Notes: generated by a model not told the origin, from the letters alone. 64,000 nucleotides of DNA from an uncultured Clostridia bacterium (GCA_934748015.1 CAKVHF010000001.1:124001-188000), one strand, 5' to 3'; positions 20,301-28,647 are shown, counted from the first letter of the stretch. Numbers and translations: made by a program.

Positions 20301-20956
20301 CGGAGATCAATAGATTAAAAAGACAAATCCAAGGACTAGGCAATATCAATATCAATGCAATCGAAGATTACAAATTGCTAGAGGCGAGACATGGCAACAT
20401 GTATGAGCAGGCACAAGACCTTATCAAGGCAGAGAATGATATCAAGGATATTATCAAATCATTGTCGGAAGAGATGACAGAAATATTTGTAACCGCTTTT
20501 GATAAGATTAACGAGAATTTTGGTGTTATATTTAAGGAACTATTTGGTGGTGGTAAAGCATCATTGCAATTATTGGATGCACCAACAGTCCTAGACGCAG
20601 GTGTAGAGATCGTTGCAGTTCCACCAGAGAAGAAACTTAATAGTACTAAGCTTCTTTCGGGTGGTGAACAGGCATTGGTTGCTATCGCAATCCTATTTGC
20701 GATACTAAAACTAAAGCCTATGCCATTCTGCTTGCTGGACGAGATCGAAGCACCACTAGACGAAGCTAACGTATATAGATTTGTTCAATATCTTAAACGT
20801 TATGCAGGTGAGACACAGTTCGTGGTTATTACCCACAAGAAGCCAACAATGGAATACTCCGATTGCCTATTTGGTATCACTATGGAAGAAAAGGGTGTAT
20901 CCAAGGTTGTGTCAGTTAAATTGAACGAAGCAGTTAAAATGGCAGAGGTAAAATAA
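17378..20956 (+). CDS. smc: Chromosome segregation ATPase SMC
   Basis: 1192 residues, the usual SMC length. N-terminal ATPase half with Walker A GPNGCGKSN (31-39), two very long coiled coils flanking a hinge (~510-670, GTTVIVDTSDTAVELA and the GGSKK element), and a C-terminal half with the ABC signature LLSGGEQ and Walker B FCLLDEIEAPLDEAN. It organises and separates the chromosome with ScpA and ScpB, which are not in this window. ATG at 17378 is chosen because AGGAGG lies just upstream and it gives the family start MNFKQIEMVGFKSF; a start at 17339 would lie inside rnc. Confidence 0.96.
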   Translation: MNFKQIEMVGFKSFADPVKIVWQPGINAIVGPNGCGKSNVADAIKWVLGEQSSKNLRGDTMQDVIFKGTEKRKGTSYCEVSLCFDNSNKLFNTPFEEFTITRKLYKNGDSEYMLNNTPCRLKQIVEILHNTGVGKGGYSIISQGMVSKILQSKPEERRVIFEEAAGIAGYKAKKVEAERKLERTQANLDNIQNILTEIDRQLAPLKKQSETAKVYLKLKEELKLLEVNAYIYQYDYASENKEIINAKIDAIVKDLNAKQSELDKVVERYNSDFDKLNNLDIDVKAVHGRILDLTVQLEKQYGQSSLVQEKIKNLVVEVDRIKDQITSNEKKIDQTNIDLYNNKNAKTAKENEVIVSKNKLGEYENSYRDICKELQVGEEEAMDMQKDLFASLDKLSDVKAKVSALRVEDDNYTANLNLAMSDKAELNRKLNELVEQENLNLTKLQEFANNKKQLEGEVSKYTQAHNNLLGDIRLTESKLNDCNSNRISLRQHLTIYQSMQKEYEGFAGSVRKLLKDAENNQELKRRIIGVVANLIKVEDKYQTAIEMALGNAVQNIVTASDEYAKYLISYLKSHEYGRVTFLPLNSVKTRKFDDRYVRYLSDRGVLGIASKLIKYDSNIEPVISSLLGTTVIVDTSDTAVELAKQTGYSFRIVTLDGDIISTQGSITGGSKKTQGTNILSRETEIAETSKMLSKLDAEYSELSSKLTHFQKEYEDVNSKMTELSNNIHNIEIEYAKVNEIYANINANKVATQNDMVKLDGSIGKYNQMLQSIHNELAKLESAEGEISEQKNNFGTNQNDFAVLKNRREEYINKITELKIYIAGRESEILALDQEIDRLNAEIGDITANNVELQKVYNLNNAMLEEYKKSTDISAMEIANTSVEQTLRQEKAKLEELENSKSTLQSDLRYYDEERLRLMEEVNKLQDKKYQQDLNLTKVDTDIETMQERVWEEYELTYASALQYKQDIFDLKSALPEINRLKRQIQGLGNININAIEDYKLLEARHGNMYEQAQDLIKAENDIKDIIKSLSEEMTEIFVTAFDKINENFGVIFKELFGGGKASLQLLDAPTVLDAGVEIVAVPPEKKLNSTKLLSGGEQALVAIAILFAILKLKPMPFCLLDEIEAPLDEANVYRFVQYLKRYAGETQFVVITHKKPTMEYSDCLFGITMEEKGVSKVVSVKLNEAVKMAEVK

Positions 20957-21846
20957 TGGGATTTTTTAGTAAATTATTTGCAGGACTTAAGAAGACAAAA
21001 GATGCGTTATTTAGCAAAATCAGTGCTATATTTCATGGTGAACTAGATGATGAATTTTTCGAAGATCTAGAGTATACACTTATATCATCAGATATCAGTG
21101 TTGAGGCAACAGAGGAGATTATTGCTAGTGTCCGTAAGTCGTCCAAAAAGCAGAAAGTTAAAACTATCGAAGATTTCAAAAAATGCCTAAAAGAAGCCAT
21201 GGTTGAAATACTTAACTCGGTCGAAGACGAGGGAGAAGAAACCCCATGTGCATACACTATAGTAGGCGTCAATGGCGTAGGCAAAACCACTGCCATTGGC
21301 AAACTGGCACATCTATTTAAGGATGAAAAGAAGAGTGTCTTACTAGTTGCAGGTGACACATTCCGTGCAGCAGCAGCGGATCAGTTGACCGAATGGAGCA
21401 AGAGAGCAGGTGTAAGGATTGTAAAATACAGCGAGGGTGCAGATCCGGGTGCTGTTGTCTACGATGGACTTACTAGTGCAACTGCTAAGAAGGACGATAT
21501 TGTACTTATTGACACTGCAGGAAGATTGCAGAACAAATCCAACCTAATGGAAGAGTTGCGTAAGATCAATAAGGTTGTAGATAAGACATGGCAAGGTGCA
21601 AGACGCAACTATATAGTTATAGACGCTACCACTGGTCAGAATGCACTTAGTCAGGTTGAGATATTTAACGAAATCATCCCACTAGACGGCATAATTCTAA
21701 CTAAATTGGACGGAACTGCCAAGGGCGGAGTTGTGTTCTCTATTGTCAAGAATTATGGCATTCCAGTAAAATATATCGGCGTTGGTGAGGGTATAGATGA
21801 CCTACAACCATTCAATGCTGAGGACTTTATCAATTCTATTGTGTGA
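20956..21846 (+). CDS. ftsY: Signal recognition particle receptor FtsY
   Basis: 296 residues; GTPase that docks ribosome-SRP complexes at the membrane. N-terminal amphipathic MGFFSKLFAGLKKTKD can bind membrane; a short N domain leads to the G domain with G1 GVNGVGKTT (104-112), DTFRAAAADQL, DTAGRLQ and TKLDGTAKGG. The long acidic A domain of E. coli FtsY is absent, as usual in Firmicutes. It overlaps the smc stop by one base. The ylxM-ffh genes often found next are not here. Confidence 0.95.
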   Translation: MGFFSKLFAGLKKTKDALFSKISAIFHGELDDEFFEDLEYTLISSDISVEATEEIIASVRKSSKKQKVKTIEDFKKCLKEAMVEILNSVEDEGEETPCAYTIVGVNGVGKTTAIGKLAHLFKDEKKSVLLVAGDTFRAAAADQLTEWSKRAGVRIVKYSEGADPGAVVYDGLTSATAKKDDIVLIDTAGRLQNKSNLMEELRKINKVVDKTWQGARRNYIVIDATTGQNALSQVEIFNEIIPLDGIILTKLDGTAKGGVVFSIVKNYGIPVKYIGVGEGIDDLQPFNAEDFINSIV

Positions 21847-21906
21847 CAAAAATTTTTTAATTTTAATAAAAATTTATTGTTTTTACTATTTATTTTAATA
21901 ATTATT

Positions 21907-21915
21907 TGCTATACT
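21907..21915 (+). promoter_or_regulatory. Extended -10 promoter upstream of secG
   Basis: TGCTATACT (extended -10) lies about 35 nt before the secG start; the -35 region (around TATTTA) is poor. Confidence 0.5.
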
Positions 21916-21949
21916 AATCTGTGTAATACAAATAATTCAAGGAGAAATC

Positions 21950-22267
21950 ATGTTAGGAATTTTATTAAACGCAAAAAGTACGCCAGTATGGATCGAGAAA
22001 TCTTTTCCTATTATCCAGATCGTATTGCTTGCTTTGATCGCTATTAGTTCACTACTTGTTATTATTGCAGTACTAACTAAGCCATCAGATGCAGAGAGCG
22101 GTACTAACTCTATCACTGGTATAAGCAATTCGTACTATATGAATAACAAATCTAATACCAAAGAAGGTAGATTGCAGAAGTTGATTATTATTTCAATGTC
22201 TTGCATATTTGCTTTCACAATCATCTACTTTGTTCTACAATTAGTTCTTAATTCATTTGCTGCTTAA
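21950..22267 (+). CDS. secG: Preprotein translocase subunit SecG
   Basis: 105 residues with two membrane helices (~20-43 and ~80-100). The family elements are present: P-x-x-Q before the first helix, the TKPSDAESG loop and the SGxS-like stretch (TGISNSYY). It is the small accessory subunit of SecYEG. Its loop is somewhat longer than usual. AAGGAGA precedes the ATG. A small hairpin (22270-22292) without a clear T-run follows. Confidence 0.85.
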   Translation: MLGILLNAKSTPVWIEKSFPIIQIVLLALIAISSLLVIIAVLTKPSDAESGTNSITGISNSYYMNNKSNTKEGRLQKLIIISMSCIFAFTIIYFVLQLVLNSFAA

Positions 22268-22363
22268 TTATTGCTATAACTTAAATAGCAATATAACATG
22301 CTAATTTTAAGTCTAGCGAAGTAAGCTACAAATAATACATATTGATGTAATAAGTGAGAGATA

Positions 22364-22786
22364 ATGGACAATAATTATTATAGAATAATGGCTATTGACT
22401 ATGGCGATGTTAGGATAGGTATAGCACTTAGCGATCTAACCCGAACAATTGCCAATGGTTATGAGAATTATACAAGAAAAGAGCCTAATGCGGATATGGC
22501 ACATCTAGTAGATATCGCAAGATCCAACAATGTGCGCAAGGTTGTGTTTGGACTGCCATACAATATGGACGGTACAGACAGTAATCAGACGGTTAAAACT
22601 AGGCAGTTTGCTGAGAGTTTTGCTAGTGCATCTGGCTTAGAGATTGTATATCAAGATGAGCGATTAACATCTAAGATTGCAGAAAGGGTGTTGATTGATT
22701 CGGATATGTCTAGAGCAAAAAGAAAAGGCGTTCTTGACAAACTTTCTGCAACAATAATCTTGCAAGATTATCTAAATAGTATATAA
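22364..22786 (+). CDS. ruvX: Putative pre-16S rRNA nuclease / Holliday junction resolvase-like YqgF (RuvX)
   Basis: 140 residues. RNase H-like fold: MAIDYGDVRIGIALSD with the catalytic Asp at 11, GLPYNMDG in the middle, YQDERLTS with the second acidic site and a C-terminal LDKLSATIILQDYL with the last Asp. In E. coli YqgF matures the 16S rRNA 5' end. Followed 14 bp later by the DUF1292 gene, the usual pairing; alaS and ireB-type genes often upstream are not here. Confidence 0.93.
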   Translation: MDNNYYRIMAIDYGDVRIGIALSDLTRTIANGYENYTRKEPNADMAHLVDIARSNNVRKVVFGLPYNMDGTDSNQTVKTRQFAESFASASGLEIVYQDERLTSKIAERVLIDSDMSRAKRKGVLDKLSATIILQDYLNSI

Positions 22787-22800
22787 GGAGAATGAAAGAT

Positions 22801-23115
22801 ATGGCAGATGAGAAATCACCAGTAGAGTTGTTGTTGGATGAGAATAACAACGATAATATCAAATTGTATGACGAGAAAAATAATTGTGTGGAGTTCGAAC
22901 AAATAGCAACTATCCCTATGGATGAGAAGATATATGTTATTCTTAAGCCAGTAGCGCCAATGGAAAATGTGGCAGAAGACGAAGCAATTGTGTTCGAAAT
23001 TCAAGAGATTGATGAGGAAGATTGTCTTGTTGTTGTTACGGAAGACAAGGTAATTGACAAAGTATTTGCAGAATATTATGCATTGCTTAAGGCAGAGGGT
23101 ATAGACGTAGAATAA
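22801..23115 (+). CDS. DUF1292 family protein (YrzB-like)
   Basis: 104 residues, acidic and soluble, with the family pattern of a small beta-rich domain (FEQIATIPMDEKIYVILKP, then VFEIQEIDEED and FAEYYALL). Function unknown; it almost always follows ruvX in Firmicutes, as here. The start at 22801 is preferred because AGGAG lies 10 nt upstream; an in-frame ATG at 22792 is only one base from that site. A terminator at 23127 closes the ruvX pair. Confidence 0.85.
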   Translation: MADEKSPVELLLDENNNDNIKLYDEKNNCVEFEQIATIPMDEKIYVILKPVAPMENVAEDEAIVFEIQEIDEEDCLVVVTEDKVIDKVFAEYYALLKAEGIDVE

Positions 23116-23126
23116 TATAAGAAATT

Positions 23127-23173
23127 ATCTTTTAGTGGCAAAAAATATTTGGTACTAAGAGATTTTTTGTTTT
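23127..23173 (+). terminator. Intrinsic terminator after DUF1292 gene
   Basis: 10-bp stem (23127-23136 with 23154-23163, one G-T pair) followed by a T-run. Confidence 0.8.
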
Positions 23174-23254
23174 TTGAAAAATTATAAGAATTATTTGATT
23201 TAAGATATCAAATAATTGTATATTATGAAAGATAACAAGGGGAGGTAGATAACT

Positions 23255-23842
23255 TTGAGTTCACAGAAGAAACTGTTGATAGCAATAATTGCAGTATGTG
23301 TAGCACTAGTGTCAGCAATCGTCACATTGATTGTTGTGTTTGTTTCTAGTGCTGGTTCAACTACCTCTAATATCAATGTTTCCTTCAGTGCAACCAATGT
23401 CAGTGCTATAGTGCAGGCTAGTTACACAATTGACGGAACCAAAACTACTCTAAAGAATGGAAACCAAACGAGTGTTGTTTTTGATGGCAAAACTTCATCA
23501 GGTGGATATCTTAACAATGGCGGATCTACTATCGAATTAGAGGGTGAGCAAATTGTATTTGAATACGTTATCACCAACACATCGCCAGATGTGCCTATCA
23601 AGGTACAGTTGGTTAACAATAGTTCTATTGTTTCTAACTTTACGATAGGTTATGCATATAGCACAACCAAAGTTACAGATTATTCAACATTGACAACCTC
23701 TACATCATATACAACTCAGACTATTACCCCAGATGCGACAACCGCATCATCTACTATGTATATCTATGTCGTACTTAATGTAACAGATTCGTCTAACGAA
23801 GGTACATTTACAGGTTCTTTTGCTTGGAAATTAACTAGATAG
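23255..23842 (+). CDS. Small surface protein sharing a domain with the downstream BspA-like protein
   Basis: 195 residues, TTG start behind GGGGAGG. One membrane helix (~6-30) or signal sequence, then an extracytoplasmic beta-rich domain. The domain aligns by eye with residues ~35-205 of the next protein: NINVSFSATNV / SVNVMYQSNDV, IVFEYVITNTSPDVPIKV / VVFEYIFENLSDSIPAMI, and the shared end YIYVVLNVTD...GSFAWKLT / YIYVIVSVRD...GSFGWILT. It is essentially that domain alone. The general style (signal, then N-x-S-x-D-I-P) recalls SipW-dependent TasA/camelysin-like proteins but the match is too weak to assign. Confidence 0.8.
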   Translation: MSSQKKLLIAIIAVCVALVSAIVTLIVVFVSSAGSTTSNINVSFSATNVSAIVQASYTIDGTKTTLKNGNQTSVVFDGKTSSGGYLNNGGSTIELEGEQIVFEYVITNTSPDVPIKVQLVNNSSIVSNFTIGYAYSTTKVTDYSTLTTSTSYTTQTITPDATTASSTMYIYVVLNVTDSSNEGTFTGSFAWKLTR

Positions 23843-23969
23843 AATTAATTATCGAAAATTATTTACAAATATTAATAGATTTGATAGCTGGTTAAATTTT
23901 GATAATAATAGGAAATTGCTTGATAAGACAGGCAATTTTTTTATGCTTTGTATATGCTATTATCGGATC

Positions 23970-24052
23970 GCCCATTTGCCATTGGGCTTTTCGCCCAATA
24001 GGGATGCCATTGCATGGCATCCGTGCCACTGTCGTGGCACTGGCAAATGGGC
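23970..24052. repeat. Clover-leaf palindromic element, copy 1
   Basis: Outer stem GCCCATTTGCC (23970-23980) with GGCAAATGGGC (24042-24052) encloses three perfect hairpins: 23981-23999 (7 bp, 5-nt loop), 24002-24022 (9 bp, 3-nt loop) and 24023-24040 (7 bp, 4-nt loop). Only three bases at the junction are unpaired. No T-run follows. The surrounding gap 23843-24740 also holds a possible small transcript at 24194-24498; I see no other gene. Confidence 0.88.
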
Positions 24053-24193
24053 TATATACCGCAAAAAAATCCTTATACAATATATTGCATACCTATACAA
24101 CAACACAAGAACTATACAACCCTAGTTAAGATTATACCTAATTACAATAGTTATAAATATTTTTGTTAACCTTTACATATTCCTCGAAATCAT

Positions 24194-24223
24194 TTTACAA
24201 AATGCACACTTTTGTGTCATACT
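24194..24223 (+). promoter_or_regulatory. Candidate promoter of a small transcript
   Basis: TTTACA (24194-24199), 18 nt, CATACT (24218-24223). Confidence 0.4.
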
Positions 24224-24232
24224 ATCTGTGTT

Positions 24233-24454
24233 ATGAAAGATATTATTTTGCAAAACAACTTAATAGTAACAGATAACTTGTTGGACAACCCAACAATGCC
24301 TATTTTTAGCCGTTTTGCAAATATCCAACGGGGGGGGGTGTCCTTTGGTAAGGATAGCATAGTTCTATCCCCAGTTCATAACACAATTAGTTTAAAATTA
24401 TTAGAAAAATCAAGATATAAGGTGAAATATTTGCACACTTACAACTTTTTGTAA
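24233..24454 (+). other. Candidate small gene or structured RNA with a G9 tract
   Basis: Between a plausible promoter and a strong composite terminator lies about 260 nt. It contains an ORF of 73 codons from ATG 24233 (MKDIILQNNLIV start) with no ribosome binding site, so it would have to be translated leaderless, and I recognise no family. A run of nine Gs sits at 24330-24338, out of place in such AT-rich DNA; slippage there would shift the frame. Short hairpins follow (GGATAG/CTATCC). It may equally be a noncoding RNA. Not an identified 6S, SRP, RNase P or riboswitch sequence. Confidence 0.3.
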
Positions 24455-24498
24455 GTGTGTAGTATATTAAAGAAATTCAAGCCTTATATCTTTTTTTT
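24412..24498 (+). terminator. Two-level hairpin terminator
   Basis: Outer stem AAGATATAAGG (24412-24422) with CCTTATATCTT (24482-24492) plus T-run; inside it a 9-bp hairpin CACACTTAC/GTAAGTGTG (24434-24442, 24451-24459). Confidence 0.75.
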
Positions 24499-24740
24499 GT
24501 ATTTTGCTTTTTGTTTTAAAAAATAAAAAGCAAAATGTAATAAGGTTTAATTAAAAATTTTTAAAAGAAATAATTAGTATAACAAAAAAATATTTTTGTT
24601 TACAAAGTATAGTCAAGAAATAGACACAAAAAAGATTTATTAAAAATTTTTTTGGGTGAAATAAAAAAGTAAATATTTACTGGACAAATAAAATAATTTG
24701 TAAAGTTAAGTAAAAGAATAAAATAAGGAAGGTAAAGACA

Positions 24741-27353
24741 ATGTCTAAAGGTAAGAAACTAGTATTTGTGATATTATGTATTATGTTTGCGATGTTAACA
24801 CTGGGTTCGGTTATAACAATTGCCTTTGTGACAGGGGTGCAGACTAGCAATTCTTCGGTCAATGTAATGTATCAGTCTAACGATGTGTATGTTAGGATCA
24901 AGGCTAATTATTATCTTGGTTCTAATGCAGTTGCTATGGTCAATGGCAATAGCACCGAGGTTGTCTTGTCACCTATCAATCATATAGGCTCATTAGATCA
25001 ACCTGATGTGGATACAACTAGTGTAAGCATGGATGTGGACAGTGGTGGCAAGGTCGTGTTTGAATACATATTCGAGAACTTATCAGACAGCATCCCTGCT
25101 ATGATCAGCCAGATGACTAACGAAGACGGCACGCCGTATGTTCCTAAGGATAGCAATGACAATGTTAATCTCCAATATGTAGGCACATCTAAGGTTATGG
25201 GTGCGTCTGCATTTGGTGGCAAAGATACAATATCTAACATAGCACTTCTTCCTCTTAGTACTAAATATATCTATGTAATTGTATCCGTAAGAGATCTTAT
25301 GTACAATGTTAAGTTTCGTGGATCGTTCGGCTGGATATTAACTAAAGCAGACTTAGTAGATAACACAACAGAGAATGTATCTGGCGGAACAATTATATCC
25401 GGCACAGATGACGCAGATGTAGTCAACAAAGACGAAATGGACAAGGTTAACCTAGTACTTGATTGTGAGAACGATAAACCTAATTATTATCCACAGAAAG
25501 CAAATAAATGCTTTACTGGTTGGTATACTAAGGACGGGAGTGGCAACGAAACTGAGGTAGAGTGGCCAGCATTGATCACATCATCCACCAAGATATATCC
25601 TAAGTACGAGAATGAAACTAAAGGATTATCCTACACCTACACAGGAGATGGCTATGCAATAGTAGGTGGATACAATGGTTCAACTAGTAACATATTTGTA
25701 CCAGATATTCATAACGATGGCACACATGGCAATGCCAAGATAACTAGTATAGCAGCTAGTGCCTTTCGTGGTAATACTAAGATAACCAATTTAACAGTTC
25801 CTGACACAGTTACAACTATAGGACAGGATGCATTCTTCCAATGTACAACAATTGTAAGCGTGTATATTCCTAGAAGTGTAACAAGCATAGGTTTGAGAGC
25901 GTTTGGAAACTGTAATAAATTAACAAGTATTGTTGTTGATCCTGATAACCCAGTATATGATAGCAGAAATAATTGCAATGGGATAGTAGAGACACAGGAA
26001 GACAAATTGGTTCATGGTTGTCAAACTACAATTATTACTAACGGAATTAAAATAATTGGTGGGGCATTTGATCGTATTGAGACATTGACATCAATTGATA
26101 TACCAGACAGTGTTACAGAGATCTCTGCTGGAGCATTTAACCTATGTACAGCATTGCAGAGTGTGAGAATGTCCAACAATGTGGTATCAATAGGCCAATA
26201 TGCTTTTAGCGGAACAATTGTAGAATATATTTATATTCCTGTTAGTTGTGTATCTATTAGCAAAAAATATGCATTGTCGTCATTTAACTTACAACGCATT
26301 GTAGTAGATAGTGGCAACACTGTATATGATAGCAGAGATAATTGCAATGCTGTTATTGAAACGAAAACTAATATCCTTGTAGCAGGATGCATGAATACAA
26401 TAATTCCGGATAGTGTAATAGAGATAGGTGCACATGCATTTGATAGTCAAAAAGGATTAACAAAATTATATATTTCTAAGAACGTTAAAAAAATAGCATC
26501 TTCTGCATTTGATGTTTGTCCTAGCATAGCGGAAATTGTTGTAGATAGTGCTAACACTACATTTGATAGCAGGGATAATTGCAATGCGATTATTCAGACC
26601 GCAACTAATACATTAATTAAGGGTTGTGTTAACTCCACAATCCCCAATACTGTAACCGCAATTGGTGATAATGCGTTTTATCGAACAGCTTTGTCTGATA
26701 TATCTATCCCTAACGGTGTTAAGAGTATAGGTGAGAATGCTTTTGCTGCTACATATGTGAAAAATATATTAATTCCTGCGAGTGTTAGTAGTATTGCATC
26801 AAAAGCTTTTGCTGCTTGTCCAGATTTAACTAGTATAGTTGTTGATAGTGCCAATGCGACTTATGATAGTAGAAATAATTGTAATGCAATAATAGAGAAA
26901 GCAACTAACGCACTAATTGTAGCGTGTAAGACATCAACAATACCTAATACTGTTGTTACAATCGGAAAATATGCGTTTCAGGGGATTATAATAGATAGTA
27001 TTACTCTTCCTGCTAGTGTGACTAAGATTGACGAATGGGCTTTCTATGGATCAACTATATCTAGTATTACATTACCTAGCAATTTAACAACCATTGGAGC
27101 TTCTGCATTTTATATTTGTAGAAATTTAACTAGCATTGTTATTCCTGCTAGTGTTCAATATATTAATAAGCAGGCATTCCAAGGATGCGGTTCTATTAAT
27201 AGTGTAGAATTTAAGAATAGTACTGGTTGGAAAGCATATGCTAGCACAAGTTATACTAATGGAGAAGAAATTGCATTATCGGCAACAGACTTTTATTCTA
27301 ATGCAACTAAGTTACTATCTGTATATAAAGATAAGTATTGGAAAAAGGATTAA
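24741..27353 (+). CDS. BspA-type leucine-rich-repeat surface protein
   Basis: 870 residues. N-terminal hydrophobic segment (~6-30), then a ~170-residue domain shared with the preceding small protein (to GSFGWILTK near 205), then a single Listeria-Bacteroides-type repeat (FTGWYTKDGSGNETEV, ~265-295), then a long run of LRR_5/BspA repeats (ITSIAASAFRGN, VTTIGQDAFFQC, VTSIGLRAFGNC and so on). Interspersed are repeats of the form IVVDSxNxxYDSRxNCNAI-ExxTNxLxxGC. No anchor or LPXTG at the end, which finishes YKDKYWKKD. Such proteins bind host or bacterial ligands; that role is inferred. AAGGAAGG precedes the ATG. Confidence 0.9.
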   Translation: MSKGKKLVFVILCIMFAMLTLGSVITIAFVTGVQTSNSSVNVMYQSNDVYVRIKANYYLGSNAVAMVNGNSTEVVLSPINHIGSLDQPDVDTTSVSMDVDSGGKVVFEYIFENLSDSIPAMISQMTNEDGTPYVPKDSNDNVNLQYVGTSKVMGASAFGGKDTISNIALLPLSTKYIYVIVSVRDLMYNVKFRGSFGWILTKADLVDNTTENVSGGTIISGTDDADVVNKDEMDKVNLVLDCENDKPNYYPQKANKCFTGWYTKDGSGNETEVEWPALITSSTKIYPKYENETKGLSYTYTGDGYAIVGGYNGSTSNIFVPDIHNDGTHGNAKITSIAASAFRGNTKITNLTVPDTVTTIGQDAFFQCTTIVSVYIPRSVTSIGLRAFGNCNKLTSIVVDPDNPVYDSRNNCNGIVETQEDKLVHGCQTTIITNGIKIIGGAFDRIETLTSIDIPDSVTEISAGAFNLCTALQSVRMSNNVVSIGQYAFSGTIVEYIYIPVSCVSISKKYALSSFNLQRIVVDSGNTVYDSRDNCNAVIETKTNILVAGCMNTIIPDSVIEIGAHAFDSQKGLTKLYISKNVKKIASSAFDVCPSIAEIVVDSANTTFDSRDNCNAIIQTATNTLIKGCVNSTIPNTVTAIGDNAFYRTALSDISIPNGVKSIGENAFAATYVKNILIPASVSSIASKAFAACPDLTSIVVDSANATYDSRNNCNAIIEKATNALIVACKTSTIPNTVVTIGKYAFQGIIIDSITLPASVTKIDEWAFYGSTISSITLPSNLTTIGASAFYICRNLTSIVIPASVQYINKQAFQGCGSINSVEFKNSTGWKAYASTSYTNGEEIALSATDFYSNATKLLSVYKDKYWKKD

Positions 27354-27430
27354 TTGTGATACAATATGAGTAGCAACAGCAAAGTTATAACGAAATAGTA
27401 GATATATGCGTAATCATATAGCAATCTAAG

Positions 27431-27465
27431 AGGTAAAGTGGCAAAATAATTTGTGCTTTACTTTT
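27431..27465 (+). terminator. Intrinsic terminator after BspA-like gene
   Basis: GTAAAG/CTTTAC stem with additional inner pairing (GCAAA/TTTGT), followed by five Ts. Confidence 0.6.
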
Positions 27466-27502
27466 TAGGTTGTTTTTTTTGGTAGCAAGCAGGGTTACAG
27501 GT

Positions 27503-27532
27503 TTGACACATTTTTTGTTAGAGTGTTATATT
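27503..27532 (+). promoter_or_regulatory. Strong sigma-A promoter candidate upstream of frr
   Basis: TTGACA (27503-27508), 18 nt, TATATT (27527-27532). The ~285-nt leader to frr contains an AT hairpin with a T8 run immediately after the start point (27537-27568) and a second hairpin with T-run (AAAATACA/TGTATTTT, 27707-27737). Either these are attenuators of frr or they end a small RNA of about 200 nt. The gap 27354-27817 holds nothing else I can support. Confidence 0.55.
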
Positions 27533-27817
27533 TTATTAATAAAGTTTTTTTACTTTATAGTTTTTTTTGAAAACATATTAATGTGGTTTAAAAAAGGTAT
27601 GTCTTTTTTGCTAATTGTGTGGTAGGGAATATATAAGTTAACGCTAATTGCAATATTTGATAGACGATTTTTGCGTAATTGTATCTTAGTGGTAGAAGAA
27701 AAACAAAAAAATACACAAATATTTATGTATTTTCTTTTGGCAAATTATAAAAATTTTAGTAATATATATATGTAAATTAAAAATTTAATTTTCATATAAA
27801 AATAAAGAGGTTAAAAT

Positions 27818-28387
27818 ATGAATATCGAAGAAATCAACATGTATATTGATAGTTATAACGAGGATCTAACTAAGGCTTATGATCACTTGATTGAAGAAAT
27901 GGCTACAATTAGAGCGGGTCGTGCCAATCCTAGATTGATTGAGAGGATAACAGTAGATTATTACGGTACTCCTACTCCTATCAACCAGATGGCTACTATT
28001 TCTGTTCCAGAGGCAAGAATGCTACTGGTATCTCTATGGGACAATAGCCAACTGAAGGCTGTATCCAAGGCTATTCAAGAGGCCAACATTGGTGTAACTC
28101 CTAGTGACGATGGTAGAGTTATTAGACTTGTTTTCCCTCAACTAACAGAGGAGAGGCGTAAGGAATTTGTTAAAGAAATTAACAAGATGACAGAGGCTTG
28201 CAAAGTTGTGTGCCGTAATGCTCGTAGAGATACTCTTGATGCGTTCAAGAAGATGAAGAAAGACAACGAGTTGACTGAGGATGAGTTAGCAAAGCTAGAA
28301 AAGGATGTTCAGAAGATCCTAGACGATGTTTCGGCAAAAATAGACAAGGCGAGCGAACAAAAACAAAAAGAGATAATGACAACATAA
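27818..28387 (+). CDS. frr: Ribosome recycling factor
   Basis: 189 residues; with EF-G it splits the post-termination ribosome. Full family pattern: an N-terminal helix, IRAGRANPRLIERITVDYYGTPTPINQMATI, then a beta domain (ILVSLWDNS-like LLVSLWDNSQLKAV) and the C-terminal three-helix region with LTEERRKEFVKEI and DELAKLEKDVQKI. Here it stands without its usual partners tsf and pyrH upstream. GAGG precedes the start. It is followed by a 260-bp gap (28388-28647) and uppS; no terminator is evident, so frr-uppS-cdsA may be one transcript. Confidence 0.96.
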   Translation: MNIEEINMYIDSYNEDLTKAYDHLIEEMATIRAGRANPRLIERITVDYYGTPTPINQMATISVPEARMLLVSLWDNSQLKAVSKAIQEANIGVTPSDDGRVIRLVFPQLTEERRKEFVKEINKMTEACKVVCRNARRDTLDAFKKMKKDNELTEDELAKLEKDVQKILDDVSAKIDKASEQKQKEIMTT

Positions 28388-28647
28388 GTCCTTTTTGGGT
28401 TATTATATAATATATATTCTATGTAATTTTGCGAACAAGCGGTTATTGTATTTATGGCAACAATGCCGTATGGATAATAATCGGACATATAGATACATTG
28501 TTTTGCAAGGTGCGATAAGTAGGACTAGTGCGAAAGACAAAGTTAACGGAGTAGTAGAGGTGAGTGGAGAGGGCTAACAATCCATGTCGCCATACATAAG
28601 ATGTCTTGTTGGATGTAACTATATGGTATAGGAGTTAAAATAAGAGT

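Noticed and set aside
23899..24129. Overlapping 69-76-codon ORFs between the DUF1292 and BspA regions
   Set aside because: They run through the clover-leaf element; their apparent coding sequence is the palindrome arms.
28395..28577. 60-codon ORF between frr and uppS
   Set aside because: No ribosome site, no recognisable protein pattern.
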